64,000 bases of DNA from positions 276,168 through 340,167 of the forward strand of contig CAXAMN010021696.1 of the NCBI GenBank assembly GCA_963970005.1. Direction: 5' to 3'. The DNA is from Durusdinium trenchii (taxonomy: Eukaryota; Sar; Dinophyceae; Suessiales; Symbiodiniaceae). Below, piece after piece: positions 22,570 to 32,741 of the stretch (positions are counted from its first letter, which is position 1; each line of letters begins with the position of its first letter). Under the pieces are notes generated by a model. That model made no database searches, was not told the DNA's origin, and saw nothing but the letters and a program-made list of their open reading frames with translations. Made by a program: the position numbers and the translations under genes.

Positions 22570-23021
22570 AACCGCTCAGCCGTCCCACTTGGGTGCTGGA
22601 TGTGATCCCCGTCACTGGGGCGCTGAATTCATGCCGGAAATCATGTAACAGCCTTCCTCGTTTCCACCGTTCGTTGGATTCTCTTAACCGATTTAGCCAC
22701 TTTGTTTTGGATTGACTGACTCTGATGCCGTCGGGCCCACGACTCATCAATGTGATCTCATGCATGTAACAGTTTGCGACAGTTTGAGATTTTTCAACTT
22801 TCAATGTTTCACTTACTTGCAGGTTTTACAGCCGACTGTTACCATCACCAATTTCTACTTTCACGAGTGTCATCACTTCAACTGCCACTGATGTTGCGTT
22901 TGTTACTGAACTATCATTCTAATTCATGAGATTGCAAGTGCACTTCGATCCACCTTTTCTTTCCTTGCTGCTGCTGCCGCCCGCGCTCGCCATTTGACTA
23001 CGAGCACTTCGACGATCACCA
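22570..23021 (+). other. PLE 5' leader
   Basis: About 450 bp between the left terminal repeat and the first proline-rich frame. It ends in a pyrimidine-rich stretch (CTTTTCTTTCCTTGCTGCTG, about 22955-22974). No coding is seen. Confidence 0.55.
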
Positions 23022-23681
23022 TGCAATATCCCTGGCCATACCCATACCCGCACCAACAACATCCACCGCCACCAATACATCAAGCGCCGCCTCAAGCACT
23101 ACCAACCATCATTCCTCACTTTCCACCAGCCAACCTGCCACCACAACACTCTTGGCCTCCGACCTTTCCACAACACCCACAAGCCTTTCCTTCTTCCCCA
23201 CCAACCGCACCGACGTTACCAGTTGCTTACAATTTTACAAACCATGCCGGCATCAGACGTTATTGTCCCCCCACACCAACCTCAACGGCCCTCACACACC
23301 ATTTGCTGGGACCCTCACCAGGGCGTCTGGCAACAGCAACCCACCGTTGCCCAAGCAGCCAAGACCGCGGAGTCTCCAGACCCATCCAATGCAGCAACTA
23401 CACAGCAACCATTCTCTGCTTTTCCGGCTGTTGCCCAACCCGCCAAGACCGCGGAGACTTCAGATTCTTCGAACCAGGCGACTGCTCCGCCTGCCATTCC
23501 CACACCACACACCTCACCGCAACATCCTTCTCCACCAGCTACTCTTGCGCATCCATCGCCGGGCATCCTACGCCAAACCACCGTGGCTCTTACCCAGCTA
23601 CAGCGCATTTTCCAACAAGCCACCGACATCCTTGCAGCTCTACACAAACAACCTCTACCTGATCCATACAGGACAGGTTGA
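23022..23681 (+). pseudogene. PLE accessory ORF A, proline-rich (frameshifted)
   Basis: The likely start is the ATG at 23022 (MQYPWPYPYPHQQHPPPP), in a frame that is proline/glutamine-rich to about 23220. Protein-like sequence then switches to the frame ending at 23681: it contains CWDPHQGVWQQQPTVAQAAK, a duplicated AKTAES/AKTAET segment and a C-terminal amphipathic helix (ALTQLQRIFQQATDILAAL). A single frameshift near 23220 would join them. No known family is recognised. The composition (a long disordered Pro-rich part and a short helical end) suggests a nucleic-acid or particle scaffold role, but that is inference. Confidence 0.45.
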
Positions 23682-23850
23682 CCCACATTTTCACCGCAGT
23701 TTTCCTCCAGTACCGACACCTCCACCTCGTCCACTTCCTGTCCCTTCTACCTCTTCTTCCGGCGAATCCGCTCCTTTTCATCCTCCCATCCCACAACCTC
23801 CAGCCAGACCAACCACCTCTGACACCTCCTCCTGCTCTCCACAACCATGA

Positions 23851-24513
23851 CGTCCTCTTCGAAAGCGACAGGCACCTTCTCCTTTGAACCAAGCAGCCAA
23901 TTGGGACGATTGGGACGGCGACGCAGATTGCCGACTTGTGGAACTCAAAACTGACCCTCAGTTGCGCCCCAATTGGAACTACGTGGCCCGGCGAGTGGGC
24001 TTCTCCATTGAACAGTGCAAAGCACGCTGGCAAGAGATCCAGGAATGGCAAACAACCGCCTCTCGGCACCACCAACAGTCTCCAGCGCCCAACACCCCCT
24101 CCGATGGTCCTACTTCGCCAGCGCACTCCCAACCTCCACCTTCTCCTCACCACCTCTCTGAGCCTGACTTCTCCTCTTCTCCGCTGCCCCACCACACACC
24201 GTGCTCTCAGCCTCTTGAATCACCCACAGCTGAAACAAGAATGGAGGCTGAAGCCGCTGACCAACCAGGAGACGCAGCTCCCATCATTGGCAGCTATTTC
24301 ACTCCAGCTTGCTCGGCGCGCGCCGACGAAAATAGGCCACACTCTGCTATTCACATTCAGATTCCAGTTGACGATGCATTTCAGTCTGCGCACGCTTTGA
24401 TGTCGACCGCTTTTCAACTTTTCAATTTATTCATTTTTTCAGCTGCAGGACTTGCTTGTTTTTCATACCGACCGTCACATGCCAATTTGAATCCCTGCAG
24501 CCTGCTTTCCTAG
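23851..24513 (+). CDS. PLE accessory ORF B with a Myb/SANT-like DNA-binding domain
   Basis: The open stretch begins after an in-frame stop (23848-23850). The same frame upstream is Pro/Ser-rich, so the gene probably started earlier. A basic stretch (RPLRKRQ) precedes NWDDWDGDADCRLVELKTDP and WNYVARRVGFSIEQCKARWQ. The spaced tryptophans, the acidic first helix and the GxSxxQCxxRW third helix are the Myb/SANT pattern used to bind double-stranded DNA. The remainder is Pro/Ser-rich and ends in IQIPVDDAFQSAHALMSTAF. By analogy with other Myb-carrying transposons it could bind element ends or chromatin targets; this is inference. No start codon is assigned because of the stop. Confidence 0.62.
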   Translation, partial: RPLRKRQAPSPLNQAANWDDWDGDADCRLVELKTDPQLRPNWNYVARRVGFSIEQCKARWQEIQEWQTTASRHHQQSPAPNTPSDGPTSPAHSQPPPSPHHLSEPDFSSSPLPHHTPCSQPLESPTAETRMEAEAADQPGDAAPIIGSYFTPACSARADENRPHSAIHIQIPVDDAFQSAHALMSTAFQLFNLFIFSAAGLACFSYRPSHANLNPCSLLS

Positions 24514-24553
24514 TGACCGAACACATCCTCAACCCCTCCTCTGTTTTTGCCTT

Positions 24554-25179
24554 ATGGCGCACTCCGGCAGCTCTGATGAAACCACCAACGAATCTGACCA
24601 CAGCCTGGAGTACGGACCTCATGAAACCAGACCAGCGGCTTACCACCTGCCCTGGCTCCTTCCCTTACTAGTCAACCGGAGCTCCTCCTTCTTCGCTCCA
24701 TGCTAGAGGTACTCACCACACTGGTCTCTCACATCCTTAAGCATCCAATTGTCCAGGATCCACTGCCAGACCGCAGCTTCTTCACAGACCACCACACCTA
24801 CCGCCTCTTCATCCAATTCCATCGCACTCTCTTCACCTTGGGACAAACCACACTACGTTTGCGACGGGGGTCCACCCTCCTCCAGTTTGTCCCAGGCTCC
24901 ACCGGCTCGCCTGGCAGATACCGCATTGATCCCACAGCACAGTTCCCACCACACACCAGTGACTTCCTGTTTGACTCCACAGATCCCCCTACACCTCCTC
25001 CTACTCCTCTCTCTTCTTCTTCCCCTTCACACCGTCCTTTTCCTACAAACATTCGACAACGTTCTCGCTCACGTGACAGACAACCTGCCATCCACTCACA
25101 TACGGCAGCTGCGCGGCTCCCTCCCGATGCTGATGCGGCCCCGCCTGCGACGGGCCGATCTGGAAATTTTCATCACTGA
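24554..25179 (+). pseudogene. PLE accessory ORF C, repeated-domain protein, first copy (frameshifted)
   Basis: It starts MAHSGSSDETTNESDHSLEY in one frame. After about 24650 the adjacent frame continues with SQPELLLLRSMLEVLTTLVS, HPIVQDPLPDRSFFTD, YRLFIQF, LLQFVPGSTGSPGRYRIDP and a Ser/Pro/Arg tail (RQRSRSRDR). The same motif set recurs at 25364-26059, so this is a paralogous domain pair within the element. I do not recognise the domain. The conserved core is helical with a Gly/Pro turn, and the tail is RS-like. One frameshift is needed. Confidence 0.5.
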
Positions 25180-25363
25180 TTCTGTCTCACCTCGTAGCCA
25201 TACGCGCTTTCCAGAAAAATCGACTCACTTTCAACGTTTCTTGACTTGTTACTTTCACGTGACACTGATTCAACATTCATGCCCTCTACGCTTCCTTTAT
25301 TCTTCAGCACATTTGGCAGCTGCTTTTGTCCAAAATACCTTGTTCTTCCCTCACAGAACACCA

Positions 25364-25669
25364 ATGACCGATCGCCGCCGACCTCCCTTCATGTCTCCGA
25401 CGCCTCGTAGCTCTCCACCTGCATCCTCAACGCCTACACCGCTTGAGCCACCGAGGACACCTATGCAGGCGCCGACAATCACACACCAGCCGGAACTTCT
25501 TCTTCTCCATTGGATGCTCCGCATCCTTCACACGGTCATCACCAGCATCCTCCAGCACCCTATCGTGGACGACCCAGTCCCACGCCAAAGCTCTTTCACC
25601 AACGATGAAGCCTACCGCCTTTTCTTGCAATTCCGTGCTGCCAGGGAGCTGTGGTGTCCGTGTTGGTAG
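25364..25669 (+). pseudogene. PLE accessory ORF C', second copy of the repeated domain, 5' part
   Basis: MTDRRRPPFMSPTPRSSPPA leads into HQPELLLLHWMLRILHTVIT, HPIVDDPVPRQSSFTND and YRLFLQF, colinear with ORF C. The frame then ends within about 25 codons because the following segment is inverted. The sequence before the ATG ends in a pyrimidine tract and AG (TTCTTCCCTCACAG, 25346-25359), like a splice acceptor. Confidence 0.5.
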
Positions 25670-26059
25670 AGGCTGTCCAAAGAGATTGGTGTAAGGGACC
25701 ACGGATGTTGTTTGAGGGAGTGGTTTGGCGGCTGGAGGAAATGGGAACGATCACGGGAATGTGAACGTTCACGATGGAGGTGCTGAATGAGGTTGTGCTG
25801 TGGAGGAGGAGGAGCTGGAAGGTACATGAGAGGTAACTGTGGTGTGGACAGGAAGTTGTGTGTAGTTGGAGGCAAGCTGGCGTGGGGGATCCATGCGGTA
25901 ATGGCCTGGAGAGCCGGGCGAGCCTGGTAGGAACTGCAAGAGTCGGCTGCCTTGAGTGATTTCGTGGAGGAGTCCTCTCATCATCCCTCTACGCCATCTC
26001 CAACACAGCGAGAAGACGCTCCATTGCCTCGCATGTGATGCAGTTTCACTGTAGTCCAT
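25670..26059 (-). pseudogene. Inverted 3' part of ORF C'
   Basis: Read on the minus strand this segment gives GSRLLQFLPGSPGSPGHYRM, the counterpart of LLQFVPGSTGSPGRYRIDP in ORF C. A neighbouring frame gives RERSHSRDR, the counterpart of RQRSRSRDR. Everything else in the element codes on the plus strand, so roughly 380 bp have flipped. The left breakpoint lies near 25640-25670 and the right one near 26035-26060. Confidence 0.6.
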
Positions 26060-26197
26060 ATTGTTTCCATACTAGCTTCACACGGCTTGCTTTCACTATG
26101 TTCATCTGCGGATTCTGCACATATACATTCTTTTGTCGCATCCCGCAGCCATTTTCGGTGATCCCTCGCTGTGAGCTATCTAGCCTTTTCACCACTC

Positions 26198-27009
26198 ATG
26201 GACGCAGACCAGCCGGATTGGTCACGATCACCCTCGCCCGAATGGGCAGTAAAAGTGGAGCCTTTTGACGACGAGGAAGTGAAGGATGAGCATCAGTCAC
26301 CAACTGACCCACCGCTTCCAGCTCCTCCTCCCAAACCAGTGCCTGCCACTCCAGACCTTTCCCGCACACACCCGCCACCCAAGACACCACCAATGGCACA
26401 CAGGGCCTACCACCACCTCGCACTCACACCAACAACATCCCACCCAGCCAGCTCTTCTCACGACAAGCCTCTCCAACCACCTTCACCCCCCTCCACCAAC
26501 AGTGAGGATCCAGTGATTGTATGCCGCCCTCAAGAAAGCACGTCCTGGTCACCCACCTCTCCGCCTGCGCTACGACGACAACCCTTCCGCTGGCTATCAC
26601 CGTACCACGACCACGGTGTAATGGCAAACTTATGCCATACAAGCTCTCCACAGACATCCGCCACCACCTTGATACCACCCGCTATCCAACCAGACGACCC
26701 TTGCCATTTGCATCACAACCTAGCAGTCCACCACCGCCACCACTACTTGATCCAACAACACCTCCTGCCATCTTTGATCCTCACACACTCCCACTGCCAC
26801 CATCCCTTGCTCCTCCACCAGCGTTTGATCCTCACAGCTTCCCACCGCCAGTCCAACCAGCACCACAACCGATCTTTCCACCGTTACCACCACTCCCCAC
26901 CCCCACGCTTACAGACCAACAGACGACCACTCTTGCTGCGGACATTTTGCGTATCGCCAGACGCATTGCCGACTCCACCACTACGCCAAGACCTTCCAGT
27001 TCGGCATGA
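26198..27009 (+). pseudogene. PLE accessory ORF D, proline-rich (frameshifted)
   Basis: The ATG at 26198 opens MDADQPDWSRSPSPEWAVKV, followed by an acidic EPFDDEEVKDEHQ and then a long Pro-rich tract. At about 26550-26700 the protein-like signal moves to the frame ending at 27009, which finishes TTTLAADILRIARRIADS, a short helix reminiscent of the end of ORF A. No family is recognised. The composition matches a disordered accessory protein. Confidence 0.4.
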
Positions 27010-27228
27010 TCACCTCAACGACCTAGCAGCCGCCACATCAAGAAAAGCCCCCACAGCCATCATTTGCAGTGATCACTTGTCGGTTTCACATCCTATGCTA
27101 CCTAATTTACTGCTGATTACCTTTTCCTTTTCGTGACTCTACATGTTTCATGTATTCCACCCTCAATACATCACCGCAGCCGTTTCAGCCACACTTTTGC
27201 GATACAGCTTGCCCTCTTCGACTCGACC

Positions 27229-28517
27229 ATGAGTGCCCCCGAAGCACCGACCGAGGGCATCGAATCCTCGTTCTGGAACTGGGTCTACACCGAAGAACCC
27301 ACCTCGGTACTTGCTGGCCTTCTTACTGATTTGAACGTCCACCGATTCCAACTGACACATACACTCACAACTTTTGACTCTCTCCAGGAAACTGCACTCT
27401 ACTACCAACCTTTTGCTCAACGTTTGCCCATCCCCATCACTCAGCTAAGGCATGCAACGCCCTGGACAATTTGCACGCCTTTTCTACATGCCCCAACTTC
27501 GATGCCAGAGCCGTCAACACCCGCAGCTCCACTGGCCCCTGTCTTTCCACCAGCCAGCACCCTGCAACTAGGCGAACAGGTCCAGCTTGCTCCGACCATC
27601 CGCTACCAGCTACCAGTCCTCCACACTCCACGTCCGCACCAGCATGTCTCAACGCAGACTTCCCCTTTCCACGTGCTCACTTTTCACCAGGAACAACAAA
27701 CCAAGTCACCACCACAATTACTTCACCAGTACCAACAAACCTCACCTCTCCGCCTCCAGCAAACCGCCCAGCAGACCACTCCTCGCCCTTCAACTCACAC
27801 CACACCATCACAGACAGACATCCACGCCATTGCCCTCTTTCCTTCTTTTGCCCGCCCAAAATCCACAGCCTTCTCCTCCACAGACACAACTACCAACCCC
27901 CCACAGTCAGCACACACAACATCACTTCTGCCAGCAACAAACAGCCAAATATGGATCATTTTCAACATGTGGATCTCATCCCCACCCCGGTGGTTCCGAA
28001 ACCGCCGCCACCAGCTCTGCCAGAAGACTTCCGAGATCCCATTGGAGGCACACCACGCCGTGGTCGTTCTCAGACACCGAGGCGGCAACCAGACCCTCGG
28101 CGTGCGTCCCCCACACCCAAGCCCACGTCCGCTCCATTCTTGCCACACCAGCAGCCTCCCACAGATCCATCTTCCACACATCCAAAACCAGCGCCAGCGG
28201 ATTTCCACTCCCACCAGCTGCTTCCCAACTTTGGCGCCGCCGCACCGCCACCCGGCTGGTGGTCTCCAGCACCGGCCTACATCCCTCCACCACCGCCAAC
28301 AGCAACACCGCCACCACACCCATGGCCCACCCCCATGGGATACACTCACCTCTCGCAGCCACCAACACACCTTCACCAACCAATTCCATCGCAGAACCCA
28401 CCAGTTCGTCTGGCGCAACCGACTACAACAATCCTTTATGGACCTGATGGCCGCGCGCTGCCCTATGCCCAGCAACAATACGTCCCTGAGGATGATCCGT
28501 GGCAAGCTGATTCGTGA
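27229..28517 (+). pseudogene. PLE accessory ORF E, proline-rich (frameshifted)
   Basis: It starts at the ATG at 27229 (MSAPEAPTEGIESSFWNWVY). About 85 residues appear folded (LAGLLTDLNVHRFQLTHTL), followed by a long Pro/Gln/Thr-rich region. Near 27950 coding shifts to the frame reading MDHFQHVDLIPTPVVPKPPP and ends at 28517 with ALPYAQQQYVPEDDPWQADS. The low-complexity Pro/His/Gln content makes homology calls impossible by eye. It is the last accessory frame before the endonuclease-RT gene. Confidence 0.42.
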
Positions 28518-28870
28518 CGCGGCTTAGCACCGCCTTTCAAGAACGGTCGTAAAGACCGCTGCCATGCAGTGCTAGATCTTATCAAACCCTATCACATTTC
28601 CAACGCTTTCTTTACTAACCAGGTTTAGTTTTCCCGTTTTGGTTTTCTCGTTCACATTTCGATCACTGCAGCGAACCAGCCAGTTTCACTCTGCACTACG
28701 AAAAACACTCTCGGCATTTCTTTCTCTCTTTACTCTTTCTTACCGATGACTATGATGAAGCTTTTCCACTTTGTCACTTTTCAAAACCCTTGATTGGTCT
28801 TTTCTACAGCTTTTTTGCTCAAAACACGAACGTCACTTTTGCGCCCACATTGCCGCCCGCCTCTCCAACC
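28518..28870 (+). other. Pyrimidine-rich spacer before the endonuclease-RT gene
   Basis: No coding is seen. Long T/C-rich stretches (for example TTTCTTTCTCTCTTTACTCT, about 28718-28737) resemble the spacers before ORFs C' and D, which would suit splice acceptors or internal promoters. Confidence 0.45.
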
Positions 28871-29290
28871 ATGGATGCTCAACGGCAGCAATTCATTCTA
28901 TTGGCAGCATTATCTGCAGCAGCAGGCACAAGCAGCTCAGCCAACACCATCATACACGCCGACGGGTACATACGGACCTCTCTCACATTCCATTCGCACG
29001 CACCAAGCCCACCAGGCCCATCCACACGTCCCGTCTCAACTTTCTCACCATTAAATCATTGCAGCACCTGGTGAGCATTGGAGCAGCTCTTGCCTGCTGA
29101 CTCTCCATCGTCAGCCAGCACTGCCCCAACCCCACTCACATGCAACACCTTTTCCATCTCCACCGAGCCCTTTCCACTCTCATCCACACAATACATCGAA
29201 CGAGCAGAAGCCATTTTTGCCACCGGCCTTCTCCACCTCACTCTCCTTTTCTCCCACCCATCCGCCACACAACGCTCTCAGCAATGGCGT
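28871..29290 (+). pseudogene. Probable N-terminal part of the PLE endonuclease-RT gene
   Basis: The ATG at 28871 (MDAQRQQFILLAALSAAAGT) is the first candidate start. Overlapping frames here are Gln/Pro/Ser-rich and none is open through to the endonuclease. One frame reads STQYIERAEAIFATGLLHLT then QQWRKRFRQL near 29190-29300, just upstream of the GIY-YIG domain. At least one frameshift around 29290 is required. The assignment rests on position more than on recognised motifs. Confidence 0.3.
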
Positions 29291-29292
29291 AA

Positions 29293-31712
29293 ACGTTTCA
29301 GACAACTCCATATCTTGCCACATACCTACCACTATCACAACTTCCTCTCCTCCAATTCAGTCTCAAGCTCCAGTTCAACATTCACGAACCGCATCGCTGC
29401 TACCACCAGCATGGCCACTTTTATGTCGGCTCCACTGCCATTGGCATTCCCCATCGGGAACACAACCGTCGTGCCAAACTCAAGCAACTTTGCAACAATA
29501 TCCCAGTTTCGGCCGAACTCTCTCTACGCTACTGGCACGCTCACAACAACATTCACCACTTCACCGCCATCCAACTTTCCTCCCACGACACCTACGACCA
29601 GGCCTGGATCCACGAGCACAATCACATCTCTAACTGGATGGCGCCCCTCAACTGGCCATTCATCTCACAACACCTCAAACTTAAAGCCCAGGGCTGGCAA
29701 TTCACCAAGCGCCGAGCTCACTTTTATTCTCGCCTTGCCACCCACAAGCGCCTTTTCCGCCGCCTTCGCCGGCGACAGCAAACCATCCAAGAACCACACT
29801 TCTTCACCTCTACCAAACACCACGCACTTACCCTTCTCCGCAACCTCACCAAACACACAGCGGCCTCCTTTGAAGCAGCCAAGCAACTTCGCAGCGGCCG
29901 CCACACCGACCTTGAGGTTTATGCCATACGTCGAATGGCCTCCAACTTGGAAGAGCCACGTCGCAGCCGTGCACTCACATCATCAACAAAGCACTACAAT
30001 ACCGCAATCTCACAGCACCGAAGCCAAACATCCCTCTCACAGTTCCTTTCCTTTCCCACGATGACTTTTCCAAACACTGCCAGCAATGGCTCCAGACAAC
30101 TATCCAGCAACACAAGCACCTGGCCATTCCATTGCACCTTCCCAATCACCGACTTCGAGAAGCCGCCCACAAGACCCTACGTGCTCAACTACACAACCAC
30201 CGAACTTGGGAAGACACTCTACACACCCCACCGGCTCCCTCCGACCTACCCTGTGCCTGCTCTCACCTGTCCACTCTTCTTCAGCATTCTGACACACCCA
30301 CCACTGATGGCCATTGCATTCTTACCTTGGATCAACTCGCACTACCACCTCATCTCCGCATTTTCCTCGATGCGAACATGAACAGCGCATTCTACCCGAC
30401 AAAAGCACGCTACTTCCTCACCTTCCAACAAGCTTTCACCAAATGGCTCCGAATACAAGGTCTACCACCATCCCTCACCCAACACCTCGATGCCTTTCTT
30501 CAACATCAATGGCGCCTGCATGTCGCCCAACTCAAGCAAACACCACGCTTCACCGCACGCCTCCTTCGACAACTACAAGCCTTTCTCGGAGACCAAGTTG
30601 TGCTCCACCATGGTGACCATGAACTTCAGCAGCTCAGGGTATTCTGCCCTCGCCAATATTTCATCGAAGCGATCAACACATGGCAAGCCCCCAAACTCTT
30701 CGAACCACTACCACACCTCAACCCCACCAACACCCATGACCACCTGACAGCCACCATTCCTCCTGGCCTACGCTCTCGTTACAAATGGGGATTTCGCAAA
30801 GACTTCACGATCCCCTATGGCATAGTTCACCTCAAGGCCAAAAAACAATGGAAGAAGGGTCGCACCATCATCTCCTACTTTCACTCCCTGGCAGGCAACC
30901 TCCTTCGCATCACCAGCAGCGCACTTGACATCATCCCCCAACACCTCTTCCCACAACATCCAGGCCAACATTCCATTCCGCAACTGTGGCGCCATTTCCA
31001 TTCCTATCTCTTCCAAACCCCAGTTGACATCAATCTCCACGCCACCAACGATGACCTTGTTGGCTTTTTCAACTCTGTCCCACAACACCGCCTCATTGAC
31101 GCCGTACACTCCTTGATCCAACAATGGCAAACACAGCAATCTACCCACACCCTCACCATCGACACCAAGGGTAGTGGCAACCCTTTCCACCGCTGCCATG
31201 TCGGCAGACACCATCCAAAGCATCCTACGCAACGCGCACTCCACACTGCTGACATCACTACCATGGTCGCCTTCGCTCTCAACACTTGCATTTTCCGGGC
31301 ATGCAACAACACCTACAAGCAAGTCCGAGGGGCTGGGATTGGCTCCCAGCTCTCTCCAGCCCTTTGCAACGTTGCTATCACTCTCATCGAACATTCCTGG
31401 CACCAAGTCCACATCAACCTTCTCCACCGCTCCGCTCTACATTTCAACTACTACCCAACCCTGGAAAATCCGGGATTCCACCAGTGCCGGCAGCCAGCGA
31501 CTGCACCTGTCCGGCCTAACCTCTCGTCTCCACTCCATCTATACCTACACCTTTCCACCACAACAAGCGGCAGCTGCTGCGGACGAACTCGTGAGGCTCT
31601 ACACCCAAAAGGGTCACAGCCAAGAAGCCTGTGTGCGCTTCCTACGGAAAACATGCCAAGCGCCGACTCGGCTACCTGTGTGTGTCAACCCCTGTCTCTA
31701 AGGGTCATCTAA
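29293..31712 (+). pseudogene. PLE polyprotein: GIY-YIG endonuclease followed by Penelope-type reverse transcriptase
   Basis: The first frame (29293 to about 29960) reads HGHFYVGSTAIGIPHREHNR at 29410-29469, then AELSLRYWHAHNNIHHF, and WIHEHNHISNWMAPLNWPFI at 29605-29664. The YVG core, downstream Arg, Glu and final Asn (PLN) are GIY-YIG nuclease signatures. After a frameshift near 29940 the second frame (29916-31712) carries the reverse transcriptase: IVHLKAKKQWKKGRTIISYF (finger motif), NDDLVGFFNSVP near 31050 (motif A Asp) and QVRGAGIGSQLSPALCN near 31320 (motif B). The C-terminal thumb (LSGLTSRLHSIYTYTFPP) appears in yet another frame at about 31510. No YxDD/N box lies between, so an internal deletion near 31455 has removed the catalytic motif C. 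The enzyme would nick target DNA and prime reverse transcription from it. Confidence 0.82.
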
Positions 31713-32082
31713 TTCTGCCGAGTTCAGCAGGGGGGCAGTGGACCGCTATCACTCACTGCCCAACGAAGACAGTGATAGTCCGGTCGTGAAATCCAGAAAG
31801 GTCGCTTTCTGGACGTACCTGCACTGAACACAATGACTCCACTGGTTACCCTCGGCCGCTGTTCTTTGTTTCCATGGTGGTTGTCATGCTACACCCCACA
31901 AACTCTTTTCCACCGCAGTCATGCAGCCGCGCTGGTCGCTCGACACCGCTGTTCTCGTGAACTGCAGATGTGCACAAAACTACTGTTGAAACATCTTCAA
32001 GTGCTCCGACTCTCTCACCTTTCAGTTCCATCGCCATTTTGTCCTGGGAATTGAGCTAACAGAAAACCAATGTCAGAGTGTG
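31677..32082 (+). repeat. PLE terminal direct repeat (pseudo-LTR), right
   Basis: Four differences from 22164-22569 in 406 bp. The RT frame runs into it and stops a few codons inside. It contains the same pseudoknot (GGGCAG 31733-31738, CTGCCC 31756-31761). Confidence 0.95.
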
Positions 32083-32653
32083 TCCCCTCTGGATTCACGA
32101 GGTTCCAGTCGGCATGTTTCCCTTTTCCGTTTCAGCAGGGGGATCACCCACGGACTTGACTGGTGATCCAACGAAGAGGGTCAAGTTCCGCGCTGATCGT
32201 GTCCCTGCTTGTAGCTAGAACAAGACGTCCAGCCTTTGCACCGGTTCGTCATCGGCAGATGCGCGTTGTCGCTTTGGATTTGTCGATTTGGAGTTGGAGG
32301 CCATGTAGGCTTTGAGTGGTTTGGAACACCGTACTTTACCTGTCCTGGTTTTCTTAGGCTTTCACTTAGCCGTGGCACCGCTGTCAAGTCAGTACGCATT
32401 TCTGTAAGTGTGTGTGTGCCCCCCTCCGTCTCTAGGAGTTTGTACTGCTTTTCATGGTGGTTCTGCACGCTATACCCCAAAATAGGTTTCCTTCAGCAGC
32501 TTTCTGCAGACTGTCGCCGCTGTCATGATTCCGCAGATGTGCACAAACATTTATTGAAACATCTTCAAGCGCTTGGACGCTTCACTTTTCCGTGAACCAT
32601 TCCTTTCCTCCGGGATTCTGGTTAACTGAAAACCCAATGACTAAGCGTGTGCT
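32083..32653 (+). repeat. Diverged, rearranged third copy of the PLE terminal repeat
   Basis: Joined head-to-tail to the right repeat at a GTGTG junction. The first 130 bp carry a covarying version of the pseudoknot. From 32390 it matches the family again: TACGCATTTCTGTAAGTGTG, TTCATGGTGGTT, GCAGATGTGCACAAA, TTGAAACATCTTCAAG, and finally CTGAAAACCCAATGACTAAG. Divergence is far higher than between the two terminal repeats, so it derives from a related but older element. Confidence 0.75.
32141..32190 (+). other. Covarying pseudoknot in the diverged repeat
   Basis: GGATCACC (32141-32148) pairs with GGTGATCC (32162-32169). ACTTGAC (32154-32160) pairs with GTCAAGT (32180-32186), extended by CGG (32151-32153) with CCG (32188-32190) across one bulge. 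AACGAAGAG separates the 3' strands. The topology is the same as at 22220-22272, although nearly every paired base differs. Confidence 0.75.
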
Positions 32654-32741
32654 TGTGTGTGTGCGTCCACAAAATGGATTTGCAGTTGTATCACCAAACC
32701 CTGGTCATGGAAAATAAACATTGCAGTCTGTTGGGCATGGA

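Larger units (their letters stand above)
22164..32082 (+). mobile_element. Penelope-like retroelement with N-terminal GIY-YIG endonuclease and multiple accessory ORFs
   Basis: A 9.9-kb element bounded by 406-bp direct repeats. Inside, in order: several proline-rich reading frames (23.0-28.5 kb), then a GIY-YIG endonuclease immediately upstream of a Penelope-type reverse transcriptase. Canonical Penelope-like elements carry the endonuclease at the C-terminus. An N-terminal position defines the permuted clade (Chlamys/Naiad type) reported from green algae, protists and invertebrates. Direct terminal repeats and head-to-tail copies fit the pseudo-LTRs of this order. A further related repeat (32083-32653) abuts the right end. 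Several frameshifts, an internal inversion and a deletion in the reverse transcriptase make this copy inactive. Confidence 0.82.

Noticed and set aside
23590..24195. Minus-strand Arg/Gly/Val-rich frames in the PLE accessory region
   Set aside because: They are antisense shadows of proline-rich codons on the plus strand.
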